A stretch of 64,000 nt of DNA from Agrypnia vestita (taxonomy: Eukaryota; Arthropoda; Insecta; Trichoptera; Phryganeidae): assembly GCA_016648135.1 (NCBI GenBank), contig JADDOH010002612.1, forward strand, positions 124,001 through 188,000, in the 5' to 3' direction. Made by a program: the position numbers and the translations under genes. Each line of letters begins with the position of its first letter. The stretch's first letter is position 1. The notes below the pieces were generated by a model. That model had not been told where the DNA came from. It searched no databases and saw only the letters and a list, made by a program, of their open reading frames with translations. This document shows positions 11,072 through 22,204 of this stretch, piece after piece.

Positions 11072-11229
11072 GCGAAATAATAAAAGCACTGAACGAAAGA
11101 AAGAATAAAAGCACTAAACGAAAGAAATAATAAAATCACTAAATGAAAGAAATATTAAAGGTATTAGTGAAATAAATCATAAAAGCACTAGATGAAAGAA
11201 ATAATAAAAGCACGCAAGAAATACTAAAA
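11072..11229 (+). repeat. 25-bp tandem repeat
   Basis: The unit is approximately ATAATAAAAGCACTAAACGAAAGAA. TAAAAGCACT starts recur at 11081, 11106, (11131, as TAAAATCACT), 11180 and 11205, a strict 25-bp step with one degraded double unit. The array ends directly before the LINE RT fragment. Confidence 0.8.
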
Positions 11230-11236
11230 TAGACAA

Positions 11237-11428
11237 AATTAAAAGAGACGTTGGACAAGATGACACCTTTTCACCAAAATTATTTACATTAGTCCTGGAA
11301 AACATCTTCAAACATTAAACAGGGAACGTTAAGTGATTAATTGATGAAATATGCTTCAATCATCTCCGCTTTGCAGATGATATAGAACTAATCAAAGGTG
11401 ATCTGGAATAACTTTGTACCATATTCTG
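11237..11428 (+). pseudogene. LINE reverse transcriptase remnant, upstream half
   Basis: Translation gives DTFSPKLFTLVLENIFKH, then after stops FNHLRFADDIELIKGDLE. FSPKLF-x-L-x-LE is the conserved RT palm segment before the catalytic loop, and FADDIELI carries the catalytic Asp-Asp of non-LTR RT motif C. In-frame stops make it dead. The reading stops exactly where the PLE begins, and the same LINE resumes at 12966. Family: endonuclease-reverse transcriptase type of insect LINEs, similar to the remnants at 45965 and 47035. Confidence 0.75.
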
Positions 11429-11461
11429 TGTATAGTTTTCTGGGATATTCTACCGTGTATA

Positions 11462-11513
11462 TGTGACCTCTTTGGCCGACGTTTCGGATCCCATTGCAGG
11501 GTCCATCATCAGG
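11462..11513 (-). ncRNA. Hammerhead-like motif in PLE 3' end
   Basis: Read on the minus strand: CTGATGA (11506-11512), then a stem-loop GGACCC-TGCAAT-GGGATCC (one bulged A), then GAAA (11482-11485) followed by CGTCGG. CUGAUGA and GAAA flanking a stem are the two conserved cores of hammerhead ribozymes, which are known from PLE terminal repeats. Stem III would be tiny, and I cannot show a cleavage site with confidence. Confidence 0.4.
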
Positions 11514-11729
11514 GCTGATGTGATGAGTGTGTGTTGAAGTGTGGGTTAAGTATTGTCGAAGTCAGGGAGTATCCCAGTTTGTGTTAGGTTAAGTACTGGA
11601 TTGCAGTACCCTGTCGAAAGCAGGGTTTGTGTGTCTTGATGTAGTGTGTTGTGCTTCCGTATCGGAGACAGGTGCTGTCAAGAATTTATGTAGCGTTACC
11701 TACTAACGGATGTCATACGGTGCGGATCG

Positions 11730-12600
11730 TCAATTTGATTTATCCTGCAGTGCCGGATACCACGAGGTTTTTAACTTAAGAACGTCATCCCTATTAATGT
11801 TTACCAGGTGCTTGTATATTTAGATTGCTTCTTTGACCAAGCGTGTGTGGTGACTTTTAGGCTTTCCTAAGATTTTCGGCTTAAATGATGGCCCATATGT
11901 AGAAAGTACTCAGCCATTGCCGATTTTTCCGGATGACGGATTTTTTTGTTTGAATGCTCTTTTATGCTCATCAACCCTCTTTGAAATCGTGCTTGCTGTT
12001 TGTCCCACATACACTTTGTCGCAATCTTGACAGTTGAGCCTATAAATACCATTGGTCTCAAGGGGATCCCGATCCTTCGCTGTATTAAGAGGTCCTTAAC
12101 CTTGTTGTTTGTGCCGAACACTGTCTTGATCTTCCGTTTCTTGAGCGCTTTGGCAATCCCGTCTGTTATATTATGGATATAAGGCAAGAAAGTAATCCCT
12201 TTGATCTCAGCTTCTGTGTTTTTTCGGAGCTGTTATATTTGGCTCTTATGATATGCCGTATCTGCCGTCTTTGGTATCCATTGCTTTCTAGCGCGTCGCT
12301 CAGTGTACGAATCTCCTCCTGCAGATGTTCTTCTTGGCATATTCTTTTACCGCTCGTAGCTAAGGTATTAATTAGTCTTGTCTTCTGCGCTGGGTGGTGG
12401 TGGGAATTTGCATGCGAATAGCGGTTCGTATGGGTCAGCTTCCTGTAGACTCTGTGCCCGAGACTACCATCTGTGTTCTTTTTCACTTCTACATCTAGAA
12501 ATGGTAGTTTATTTTATTTTTCTATCTACATGGTGAATTTTAAGTTCTTGTGCAGCGTGTTGAGGTGTTGTGTTGTGTTGGAAAAGTTCAGGTATACGGC
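11730..12600 (-). pseudogene. PLE reverse transcriptase C-terminus plus GIY-YIG endonuclease
   Basis: Reading from 12600 downward: HLNTLHKNLKFTM, a stop, then KLPFLDVEVKKNTDGSLGHR and VYRKLTHTNRY, the standard PLE RT-thumb block. A linker with an IRTLSDALESNGY-type helix follows (about 12200-12400). After a frameshift comes NGIYRLNCQDCDKVYVGQT (about 12045-11985), the GIY...YVG signature of the PLE endonuclease. A second frameshift near 11960 leads into SAMAEYFLHMGHH, then NINRDDVLKLKTSW and a stop at 11730. At least two in-frame stops and two frameshifts kill it. The RT catalytic motifs are missing because the copy is 5'-truncated. Confidence 0.85.
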
Positions 12601-12870
12601 GCCGCAGGATAAATCAAATCGACGATCCACACAGTCCGACATCCGTTAATAGATAAAACAGTGACATGACGCTATAACATAACATAAATTCTTGACAACA
12701 CCAGTCTCCGACGTGGAAGCACAACACACTACATCAACTCACACACACCCTGCTTTCAACAAGGTACTGCAATCCAGTATTTAACCTAACACAAACTGGG
12801 ACATACCCTGACTTCCGTACGGTATTGCAAGGCAATACTTAACCTAAACGTCAACACACACCCTTCACAC

Positions 12871-12925
12871 CAACCCTGATGATGACCCCTGCAATGGCAT
12901 CCGAAACATTGGCCAGAGAGGTCAC
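12871..12925 (+). ncRNA. Hammerhead-like motif, inverted copy
   Basis: CTGATGA at 12876-12882, a degraded stem-loop, then CCGAAACATTGG with GAAA at 12903-12906. It is the mirror copy of the motif at 11462-11513. Stem pairing is weaker here (GACCCC against GGCATC), so this arm is probably non-functional. Confidence 0.3.
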
Positions 12926-12965
12926 ATATACATGGCAGAATATCCCAGAATACTATACACATAAG

Positions 12966-13260
12966 ATTCTGAACGGGCGTGAAAACCTAAGAATATTTTT
13001 AAATTTGTACCATGATATAATGAACTTAAGGATGCTTGCCTAAATGAATACTAGCAAAAAACATGATTCCGACCAATACCAATAGATAAAAAACAATTGA
13101 AACTATTAATGAATACACACATCTTAGAAAATAAAATAAGGGAAAGAAAATCAAACGGCAAAAATACACAGAAGTATTGGGACTAGATTGGGCAGCTTTT
13201 TGAAAGCTCAACCATATTTTTAAAAACAAAGAATTACATATGAATTTAACCCTAGATAGC
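12966..13260 (+). pseudogene. LINE reverse transcriptase remnant, downstream half
   Basis: After the PLE the frame resumes. At about 13096-13240 it reads IETINEYTYLRK, then TEVLGLDWAAF, then KLNHIFKNKELHMNLTLD. This is the usual LINE RT order after motif C: an E-Y-x-YLG-like strand, an R/A-W helix, and FKNKELPM-NLK. Stop codons and small indels are present. It continues the fragment at 11237-11428, confirming one LINE split by the PLE. Confidence 0.7.
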
Positions 13261-14229
13261 TCACGTTTGGGCGTATCTCATTAAAGCTAACCATCCGTTG
13301 AAAAGACGGGTACTTGAAAAAGTAATTTTTCTGCAAAATGTATAAATTTTAGGCACATGATATTCTACAATATCGTTTATTAAAAGGTTTTTCAATAAAA
13401 ATACGTCTTATAAATTAAACTTTACTTATTTATTTAAGAACTACAATAAAATTTCTAAAACTTCTGAAAAGGGTGACCAGCCTAAAAACACCACATATAC
13501 CTACCCATATAAAATACATTGTAAAAAAACAATGTGTACATGTATTATGTGTATACATTTTTTGGCCTTCTCTGTATATACTTAGTATTGATAGAGTCCA
13601 ATTACATAAATTCAATGTCTGTGTTGTAACTTATTACACTCATCTTAATTAAATTGATACAATTTTAAATCTTATATTTAAACTGTTTTTGATCTGATTC
13701 TCGTAAAACGGATAAGAACGTTAGAAGTGTCTGGGAACAGCAGCCGTCACTGTCCCGCGGGACGATGATCATATTTTATCAAAGTGTCAGCTGTCCTCCA
13801 GCACAATACAGCCCGAAACCCGCGAGATTCCCCTCCCCTAATTAAGAATTCCTCGCGAAGAAAATAAACGCTAACCTCAATCTTTTATTCCAGATAAGAA
13901 CAGAATAAATATCCGGGCCAGTTTGCACCCGCTCTGCCTCTGGTCGCTACAAAGCTCCCGGTTTTACAATTAATATTTTCATTAAATTCTCCCATAACGG
14001 AAGCTGTAGGATGTTTATTTTGGTGAGATTTATCTGCCGCTCGAGCTCTCCGGGGTGTTGTACAATATAAGATCGACACGCCCGCGCTGTTCAGATTCCT
14101 GGAAAATATAACCAAATCTTGATGATTTATTTAACAGGTTGTCCATTAAAGTAGTATAATTATAGTGTAAACTAGCTGTAACTCGTCAAAAATGAAGGTA
14201 TAGGGTTTCTATTGCGTATATATCACATA
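13261..14229. other. No gene recognised; GC-richer block at 13720-14110
   Basis: 13261-13720 is AT-rich and featureless to me. 13720-14110 is GC-richer and not obviously repetitive (TGTCCCGCGGGACG palindrome at about 13751, TTTATCTGCCGCTCGAGC at about 14027). The minus-strand ORF across it (13885-14115) has no recognisable domain. It could be conserved non-coding sequence. Confidence 0.3.
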
Positions 14230-14705
14230 AATCTATGGTCACCAGTCATAGATGCATATCACACACGCCGCGGGGGATGCTGTGCATCTACCCATGCAGA
14301 CGCCTCAGATTACCTCAGCCCACTAGCGTCAGTACCAAGTCTAGGTGTGAAGGAGTGAGACGATAGTCGCCAGAGTGTATAGCATTTGTACTCACCCTGC
14401 GTGTGCGTCGTCTCAGCTTCTAAAGGAACTCTCCCGGGGATGAACGAATGGAAAGAAACTTATTTTGAAACGAGTAGTGTATTCAAGCACAGTTACAATG
14501 TAAGTAAATGGTTAGTGGAAGATGTTCCGTTGTGAGGTTTCGTTAGTTTAAGAATACGCGCGGACTTGAGTTCTTTGTTACAAGACGCACTCCCGGGCGA
14601 AATCTTGCGCGGGACAAGTGTTTAGACGATCGAGGAGAGTCGGTGTAGGCGGTGTAGGCGACCCCACTTGTCGCGAGATGTCGCGTTCCTCGGTCTAGGT
14701 CGAGT
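14230..14705 (+). promoter_or_regulatory. GC-rich island, possible 5' exon or regulatory region
   Basis: A CpG-rich, apparently single-copy block in AT-rich surroundings. It contains a 20-codon open reading from ATG 14440 (MNEWKETYFETSSVFKHSYN) followed at once by GTAAGT (14500-14505), a consensus splice donor in phase 0. I recognise no protein family, and the acceptor exon is not visible. The island ends at the family A repeat (14731). The exon reading is an inference only. Confidence 0.25.
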
Positions 14706-14730
14706 CCGCCACAAAGGTATTTTTCAAGCC

Positions 14731-15078
14731 GGTTCCTAAAGAATAAGTATATACTTATTTATAGCCGACACACGTGAAATAGTAATAATGACTATTATGA
14801 AAATATTTAAACATTTTTTTAATATTTCCCTTGTCAGCAGTTAAAACATGAAATGGTTTTGCGTGTTTGCTATGTCCTATATGTATTGTATTTTTGACCC
14901 AAAATGCAGGCTCGGCGATAGCAACATCGCTATTGTTGCCGCCTTCGGGTTTGCTACCCCGGGATTCAAGCCCCTCTCTTATTTAATTTAGCCATGGATT
15001 CGAAAAAATTATGGACGTTACACGGAATTACGGGGAAAGACGGACAGAAAACGAAATTATTGTATTTAATGTGGGATC
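14731..15078 (+). repeat. Dispersed repeat family A, copy 2
   Basis: Matches 419-812 from CCTAAAGAATAAGTATATAC through TAGCCGACAC, the B-box-like GGGATTCAAGCCCC (14961-14974) and GGACGTTACACGGAATTACG to the end GTATTTAATGTGGGATC. Shorter than copy 1 by internal deletions. Confidence 0.7.
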
Positions 15079-16300
15079 AGAATAATGTTAGGTATATTAA
15101 CAAAAAAAATATATTTAGTGCAAATACATATTCCTATAATAAGTAAAATACATATTGAAAAACTACAAAAATATTTTATTTGTTTACGTAACAACCATAA
15201 AAACTTAAAAAGTACCCCATACTTATAAAAAAAATAGAACATTAATAAATATTATTAAACAGAATATATGTTTAAATGAAACAATCCCAAAAACTAAATG
15301 TAGGAAAAATAAAAATATAAGCACAAAAAAACACATCAAGTAAAAAATGCAAAGTAAATTGTAGAAGGAAATTTTAAATCCACGAACATTTGTAATGATC
15401 TAAATTATCTAAAAATATGCCTGTGTTTTATTATTGAATTTATATTAATTTATATTAATCTTGCATTTACAGCCCGGCAATAAAAAAAAAATTCTGGTAG
15501 ACCATGATCTAGAAAGAGATTTTAAAAATTTTGAAATTATTTTCGATTAACTCAATATTTTTCAGTACCGTCTATCTATCTCTCCACATACTCATTTATG
15601 TCTTATATAATCCTACGCCCTTTGACCAATATAAATAAAACTCTTTAGGATCCTGCACTAATCATAGGCACTACTTCACCCTCCGACTTGTTGCCCATCC
15701 CACCGATTTAAATATGCTCAACAAATATTACAAATCTATTCTCCCTGCGCAAAAAAGGAGCATCCAAATTTTATTTACTTGTACTCTAGGATCCTTAGGA
15801 AAATATAGTCAAGCCACTTTGGTCACCTAGAAAACTTATCCGCCGGCTGGCAGAACCATTTTTTTTCTATTGACAATTGTGTATAAATATATTTTATATA
15901 AGAGAAAATCTTTAGTTTACCGCATGCCCATAATTTAAAAATCCCTCCACCATATTTAAAATTATGACTAAATTTAATTCCCGAACGAGGCCGGGTAGGG
16001 ACCGTTTGTCTTTTATAAATAGAATCCCGCAAAATATAAATTAAAATATCCAACGTAGGATTCCACCAGCGACATAATCAGATTCCGTTATCAGATTCTT
16101 TCTTTGAAAAGACGAATAAATTGGCTTGCTCATTTTGTAAACGAGTCAAATTGACCTTACTTATATAAATAAAAATACATTTAACACTGTGAAAATAAAT
16201 TCACTTTTCATACAAATATCATTTTATCACTTTTATATCATTTTCAACATCATAAAATGATTCTGCTACCATTTTTTCATTACATTTTCTTGTTTAAAAT
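15079..16300. other. No recognised feature
   Basis: Strongly AT-rich to about 15600, then more balanced to 16100. Neither strand shows a recognisable protein or TE end. Confidence 0.35.
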
Positions 16301-16420
16301 GCTCAAGGTGTAACAGAACTAGTCTACAATACTTTACAGGTAGATTTCTGCCTTGATTATGAGTAGAAAATGTTCGATTAATAAATCAATCAATCATACA
16401 AATCATACATAAACATTTCT
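16301..16420 (+). repeat. Family B fragment
   Basis: GGTGTAACAGAACTAGTCTA, then AGGTAGATTTCTGCCTTGAT and TATGAGTAGAAAATGTTCG. Same order as at 59155-59345 and in the arms of the palindrome 1696-2238. Confidence 0.6.
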
Positions 16421-16899
16421 GACTTTTCGTAAACCACTTGAAGTAACTTTATGTCTACCAGTTTAGTGCCACTATATCTTCGTCTGTATCTATCTTTCCT
16501 GACGGAGATGTAGTGGTATCTAAACTGATCGACGTAGAGTGGTTTATACATTTTTTTAAATTAATTAAAATTAATAAAATCTTATAGTATAGAATGAAGA
16601 ATTAACATATGAGAAGCAAATGTAATATTATTGAATGTATGAATATTTACTTTGTGGAAGTCCATTTGAATTAATTTTGAATGAAAACGCTATTCTTTTA
16701 CCATAATTTGAGATTATCACTTCTACATTTTCCGGAAACAAATAAGTAGTAATGATAGTAATCTCACATAAAAACAGGAAAAAAAGAAAATAAAAAAGAA
16801 ATGTAATCTTTTTGCAATATAGCCGATATAATTAAAAATAGATCGCTAGTATGATTTTATAAAGTAAAACGCTTGAGAGAGGAGAAAATTGTAAAATAA
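16421..16899. other. No recognised feature
   Basis: AT-rich. A weak inverted pair flanks 16440-16550 (ACCACTT...TAGTGGTATCTAAACTGATC against GTTTAGTGCCACTA). Confidence 0.3.
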
Positions 16900-17300
16900 A
16901 TTTGAGACGAGCTGCGCTCAGGTGCGTGCGCTGTACCTCTGACGTGTCCAGCTGCACCCTTGTTCGTCATAAATCGACCGAATTTATTTACAGCGAATGA
17001 AAATGTTGACAATAATTGATCTTGCATAGGTGAATTGAAAATTCAGCGCAGATTCAGGAACTCGCGTGTTTTGTTATGAAAACGTATAAATATTTGCGTT
17101 ACGAAAAACATTTTCTTTTTTGTCTGCGCGCCTGGAGGCTGCAAACGGCGGAGCAAGATGTCGGGCGGGAAGCGGAAGTTCGGAGCACGCGCGCCGCGAG
17201 GAAGCGAGAAGTACCTACTTGCTGTCGCGGCTCGCCCTCCGGAGGCATTCCAACTATGCGACGAGTTAACAAGCAAGAACTTAACAAGGTAACTAACAGG
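16900..17300 (+). promoter_or_regulatory. GC-rich island with possible short exon
   Basis: A CpG-rich block in AT-rich DNA, densest at 17120-17260. All three plus-strand frames are open for a short distance; ATG 17159 gives MSGGKRKFGARAPRGSEKYL and stops after about 44 codons. AAGGTAACT at 17286 fits a splice donor. I recognise no domain and the reading could be compositional. Candidate first exon, promoter or enhancer. Confidence 0.25.
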
Positions 17301-17704
17301 CATCTCTTTAATAATTTATTCACTTTCAAGAATGTCATTCTATGAATTAACAAGGGGCAATGTTCATTATAAGTTTAGTTGTGTCTGCTTTAATTTAAGT
17401 TTGTTCTGAAAATATTTGCCGATTTTAACCACCAAATTCAATTAAACATAACATTGATATAAAGTCACTACACTGGAGTCTGTCGCACTGCGTAGTCACA
17501 ACTTTTTTAATAATATTAATAATCAGGCGTATGCATTGACAACACTGAACTTTTGACTGAATGACTTTTACGTAAACATATATTTGGAAAAAAACAATGA
17601 AATAAAATATTAATGTAATAGCAATATTACAAGATATATTAATTCGATTAGCCCTGAAAGCCCTTGATATGAATACCCTTCAAAAAAGACGGTACTTTTA
17701 CATG

Positions 17705-17852
17705 TCGGTACCTAAGGAATAAGTATTTAGTTATTTATATATAAAAAAGAAAAGAAAGATAAAATAAAAAAGAATTACTGAAAAGAAGTTACAAGAAGAT
17801 ACGATGGACGGATGGACAGACGGACAACGGAATTATTGTAATTGGGATTTAC
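17705..17852 (+). repeat. Dispersed repeat family A, internally deleted copy
   Basis: The head GGTACCTAAGGAATAAGTAT and tail GACGGATGGACAGACGGACA...GAATTATTGTAATTGGGAT match copies 1 and 2. The B-box-containing middle is replaced by an A/G-rich run. Confidence 0.6.
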
Positions 17853-17914
17853 TGTTCTTTCACTAAGGGCGGGTTCAATCAATTTGAATTAAAGTTGACG
17901 ACGACATCATATTC

Positions 17915-18375
17915 AAGACCATATTCTTATTGTGAAGTCGGAATTTTTTCAGAACAAAGTCCTGTGAAATTTAAAACCATATTAAGTAATCAATTAGAAA
18001 GACAAACAAAAAAATCAAATCCACGTAAAAATATTTGTTTTTAAATTTTACAGAACTTTGTTGCGAAAAAATTGCAACTTCACAATAAGAATGTGTTATT
18101 GAATATAATGTATGTATGTGTTTGTCCAGAAATAAATATTGAATTAATCGGGTAATTCTGGCGCCCTCTAGCGGCAGTAACACAAAGTAATTTGTGCCTA
18201 CCGTACCAAAAAAAGTGTATTGCTCCAAAAATGAATAAAAAATATTAATACAGGCTCTAGGACGCTGTAACATAATTGGATAACGCGCCTGACCCGGATA
18301 CGAGGATATCCGTGATTCGATTTCCGGTAGCAGCCAAATATTTTTTCATGGATTTTATTTTTCTTTCTAATTGAT
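17915..18375 (+). mobile_element. tRNA-Arg-like SINE, family F copy 1
   Basis: The region contains an inverted pair, ATTCTTATTGTGAAGT at about 17923 and ACTTCACAATAAGAATGTG at about 18077, then GGCGCCCTCTAGCGGCAG, then a tRNA-like segment 18262-18334. That segment has TAATTGGATAACGCG (A-box region), CCTGACCCGGATACGAGGAT (anticodon-arm region) and GTGATTCGATTTCC (B box). The order TGGATAACGCG-x-CTGAC is that of an arginine tRNA. The pairing is too degraded for a functional tRNA. Copies with the same modules lie at 62580-63320. Confidence 0.65.
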
Positions 18376-21004
18376 TAATTAATTTGGTTTTAACGACGAC
18401 AGTTTATATTGTGAATCACGTTTAACCCGGTGCGTTTATATCTTTTTTTAAAAATTTTTTTGACACCGTATTCTTGGAAACACCTACCTTTCCACAATCC
18501 AAAAAACAGTATTCCAGATACCATCACCCACCTACCTTTTCATCTATCCTATGGCATATAAATGTAAAGTTATTAAAACCTTATTAAGAACTTGTTTAAT
18601 TAATTATCAATAATGCCTAAGGTCGTAATTCATTTAGAGTTACGGAAAAATTCGTTTCTTCTGAAAAAAAATTCCTTTTCCTGTTATGAATATACAATTG
18701 AATGTGTTGTGTGGTGGTAGTGGGGAGCCGTTCCAAGATTGAAGAAATGAATTTTCATTCATTATTATATATTTGGACAAATATCACCCAAACAATCGTG
18801 ATACTATTCACACACACCACTTTGACACCTAATTTCCCAGAATAAATATATTTCGAAAATAAAACAATTAAATGTAACAATAAAAATAACAGCACATCCC
18901 TACCTAGCTGGCCTCTGCCAATACTTTTCGGTTGCACCTGCGTCTCAGTACTGTTTGACCCCACCACTGTTCGATTTATTTTAGAAATTGCATGTTTATA
19001 ATATGTTTACGCAATACATTTAAAGAACGTTTTATCGCCTAATATAACAAAAGGGCCGTGTTGAATAGCTATTAATGTGGCTGGGAAAATAGTGAATTAG
19101 GATAGATTATAAAAAATAAAACCTGTATATTATGATAATTTCATACGCCGGTCATGACTTAGTAAACTCAATACAAACGCAGTACACGAATTATTTAATC
19201 GAGCAACACGAAGGGTGATTGATGTATTTAAATACCTTAATACCGAAAAATATTACGATAACAAAGGTAAAATAATAAAAAATTAAAGATTTTTCTAAGC
19301 TGATTTGATGGCAGATAGCGGTGGAACTCAATCTTAAATTATCATATTTTTGATTATTATTTCCCTCCTGGCAGCGTTTTTTGTAAAATTTATGGCTTCG
19401 TGTATTTTTCTATATAAAAATCGGCAGCGAGACGCTCTGCAACTGATGATTAGAAACTGCATCCTCTATAGAAATCCGTCTGCTATTGCACCATATGGCG
19501 TGAATAGATAACTCATCCGGCGAACTCGATAACACGGCCAAGAATATTTTAAATCCAATTATTTTTAAAAAGATCCTCGTATTGTTTTTAAGAAGAAGAA
19601 CTGTAATAAATATTCGACGATACGGGAAATTAGTTAAGGAAAACGAGTTATTACATCAGAAATATCTTAGATGCATAATTTTTTTTTGAGTAGATACATC
19701 AATTAGCCGCCCGGATCGTACGATTTGATGCGTCTGGACAGTTTTCTTGGAAATAATGTGAAAGATAATTTTAGTGCTAATGCACCAGAAACGATCAAAT
19801 CATTTTAAAACAATATACGAACTGTTATTGGTGAAATACGGCATTTTTTTGAAGAGAAAATTTCGTCTAAAGGGTTGATGTTTGTAAGAGATTCCATGGC
19901 GACCACTCGACAGATTTTTTTTCCATATTTGATTAGCAAGCTGTGTTTGTGTTGAAATAACAACAAGTTTTCAAAAATACCTGCGTTTTTTATAGTTTCA
20001 AATAACGGTTGAGTGTTGACTGCGCATTTCTTTTAAACAGATGTCTCAGAAATCCCAGAATCATTTTGAATTGGCACATACATGTCAGAATGCTCAAAGC
20101 AAAAACTTTCTATAAAAGTAAACAATAATGATAGACAATGTCTATTGAACGAATGAAAAAAATCTGTTGTAAATATTTTACGGGGAGCTTGAGAAGGTTA
20201 AATGTGCTGTAAGACAACATAGGACAGACTAAATTAATCAGTAGGTACTGCTTCTTTTTGTATGTTTTATTTCATAAAGCTTTCGACTAATTGTTTCCAA
20301 TTATAGCAGGACGTCGTCTAACCTCTTCAATTTTTAAGGCTTATCTCCGTTCATAAACCAACATCGTATTTTTCATTCAGGAGCAATTCTTTCGTATAAT
20401 GCTAGGTTATATTACATGACATTTGGTATCGAAACAGAAGAATAAATTGATACAAAAAATTAACACAACTCTTTTTTATCAAATTAAAAGCTTGAATCAA
20501 TTAATAGTTACGTTAAGCAGATCTGACTAAATATAGCAGAACTATTAAACAATAAAGAATTAGGAAATATTTCCTAGCAAAGAATATTCGAAGTTTTTTT
20601 CATACAATCTGTCATTATTTTCGCAACAACTTAATAATAAGAATGGTCTAATAAATAACTCTTTCGAAATAATTAAAGTATAAAACAGACTTCAATTAAA
20701 ATAAAATTGTTTGCAAAGATTCCAAAACTAAACCTTTTATCATTTAGATGCTAGATATCATGTAATAAAATGGTGGCCATTTCTAATTATAAATGTTAAA
20801 TCACAATTATAAACGGATTAAATCTTTATGAAAATAATTTTCAGGCACAAAAAGTGATAAATGTTGAGAGAAAAGCAGACTTTTATCTAGATATTATGAA
20901 TGTATGATGACCAAAGGGTCTTCTCGTAGGATAGTTACCCCGTTTAAAAAATGTCTCCAAAATTAGAACATTTATGAAAAATAAGATATTTAAGCTACAG
21001 TGAC
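18376..21004. other. Long stretch with no recognised gene
   Basis: AT-rich non-coding sequence. Local GC-richer bits occur at 19420-19530. No RT, transposase or tRNA-like segment was found by eye. Confidence 0.35.
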
Positions 21005-21560
21005 AGGGATGATTGAGTCGTGGTTGCGGGAGGAATGAATGAAAACACTGGAAATTAATTAGCAGTTTATTATTTATATTAATTAAATTTTTAAAGTACA
21101 AAGTTAAAACGAATTAAACATAAAAATTACACTTTTTCGCTGTATATCACTCTTAACAGTTTACTATCGCTGGGTAACAAATATTTAATATTTACTAGAA
21201 CATTCCATCCAGTTATCGCTCTGATTTATTTCTCTAATTAGGTTCTTCGCTCGATTATCCGCTATGCTTATCGCTTCGATTCCCTCACAATTGGTCACAC
21301 TAGGCGTCATCTTGTGCGTACTTCGCGGCCGACTTCGTGCGGAATGGACTGTCAACACGAAAACTCTGCGCAGCGACCAAGATCCACGCTATTTATTTTA
21401 TTTATTATTTATTATCGAACCTCCTCGAATACTCTAGTGTTTAGGAGAACATTTTAGTCCTAGTTTTCCAGATATTCTAGTATTATTTCTTTTATCATTC
21501 TCAGCATTTTTCTCAACAACAGTCATTTGTCAACTTGTCATTCTCAACATAATATGTTTT
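21005..21560 (-). mobile_element. Possible solo LTR
   Basis: On the minus strand the segment starts near TGTTGAGAATGACAAG (about 21554), passes a GC-rich core with GTGTTGACAGTCC (about 21350), then AATAAACTGCTAATT (about 21072), and ends near AGTGTTTTCATTCATTCCTC (about 21050-21025). A TG start, a GC-rich promoter-like middle, AATAAA near the end and a GTTTTCATT-x-TCC end resemble an LTR with its U5. I found no paired LTR, primer binding site or gag/pol. Low confidence. Confidence 0.3.
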
Positions 21561-22204
21561 ATAATTTGGAATATTCTCACCAGACTTGCTGTAACTTATT
21601 ATGCAAACATTTTAAAAATCAATCATCATCTCAGATCGATTCATTAATCCTTCTGAAAATAAATATTGATTCCTCGATATCCTTAACTCGGGTCCTCGAG
21701 TTTGTGTCCAAACCATTACGGGCATTTACTCTTTTTTGCAGCATCAAATAAAGTTTGTCAAAGCCTTCGTCTTCGACAGACGTACTTCGTCCACAGTCGT
21801 AAACCTCCTCCTATACGCTCACTCTGAAGGCTAAGAGGGAAGTATGAAAACCAATACAAGTGAAATGAGACGTGAAATCCTAAACATTCCGCCAGATGGA
21901 ACTTCAGCTGTGACCCTTTGCTTCAACTGACGCTTACTCAACGTGAAATGTCAAAGAAAGTACAAAAGGTTACGGTTTTTTATGGCAAATCGTTCAAAAT
22001 AGATTTAAAGTATTATTTAGAACGGTTTTCCTCTGCGAACGGATGAGATTTTGTTTTACATAAAGCTTTAAACGACAATGTATGTAGGAATTGCTAACAA
22101 AAATAAATATTTCTTTAAAAAGAGCAAAATGATCTTATGGTGACATTATAAGTATACTTAATAAAAATGTACTTTGCTATTATATATTCGTTATATACTT
22201 TGTT
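21561..22204. other. No recognised feature
   Basis: Mixed composition. CTTCGTCTTCGACAGACGT at about 21765 is a small imperfect palindrome. No gene seen. Confidence 0.3.

Larger units (their letters stand above)
11427..12961 (-). mobile_element. Penelope-like element with inverted ends, nested in a LINE
   Basis: The element has a minus-strand ORF remnant (11730-12600) flanked by long inverted repeats: 11427-11770 and 12599-12961 are reverse complements with substitutions (TGTGTATAG at the outer edge, TATGTGACCTC and the GGCC/TCATCAG block inside). The right arm starts within the last codons of the ORF, so it is an inverted copy of the 3' end rather than a 5' leader. ATTCTG occurs at 11423-11428 and 12966-12971 and is a candidate target duplication. 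Established: PLE copies are often 5'-truncated and carry inverted or tandem terminal repeats. The host LINE reading frame resumes after the insertion. Confidence 0.8.
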
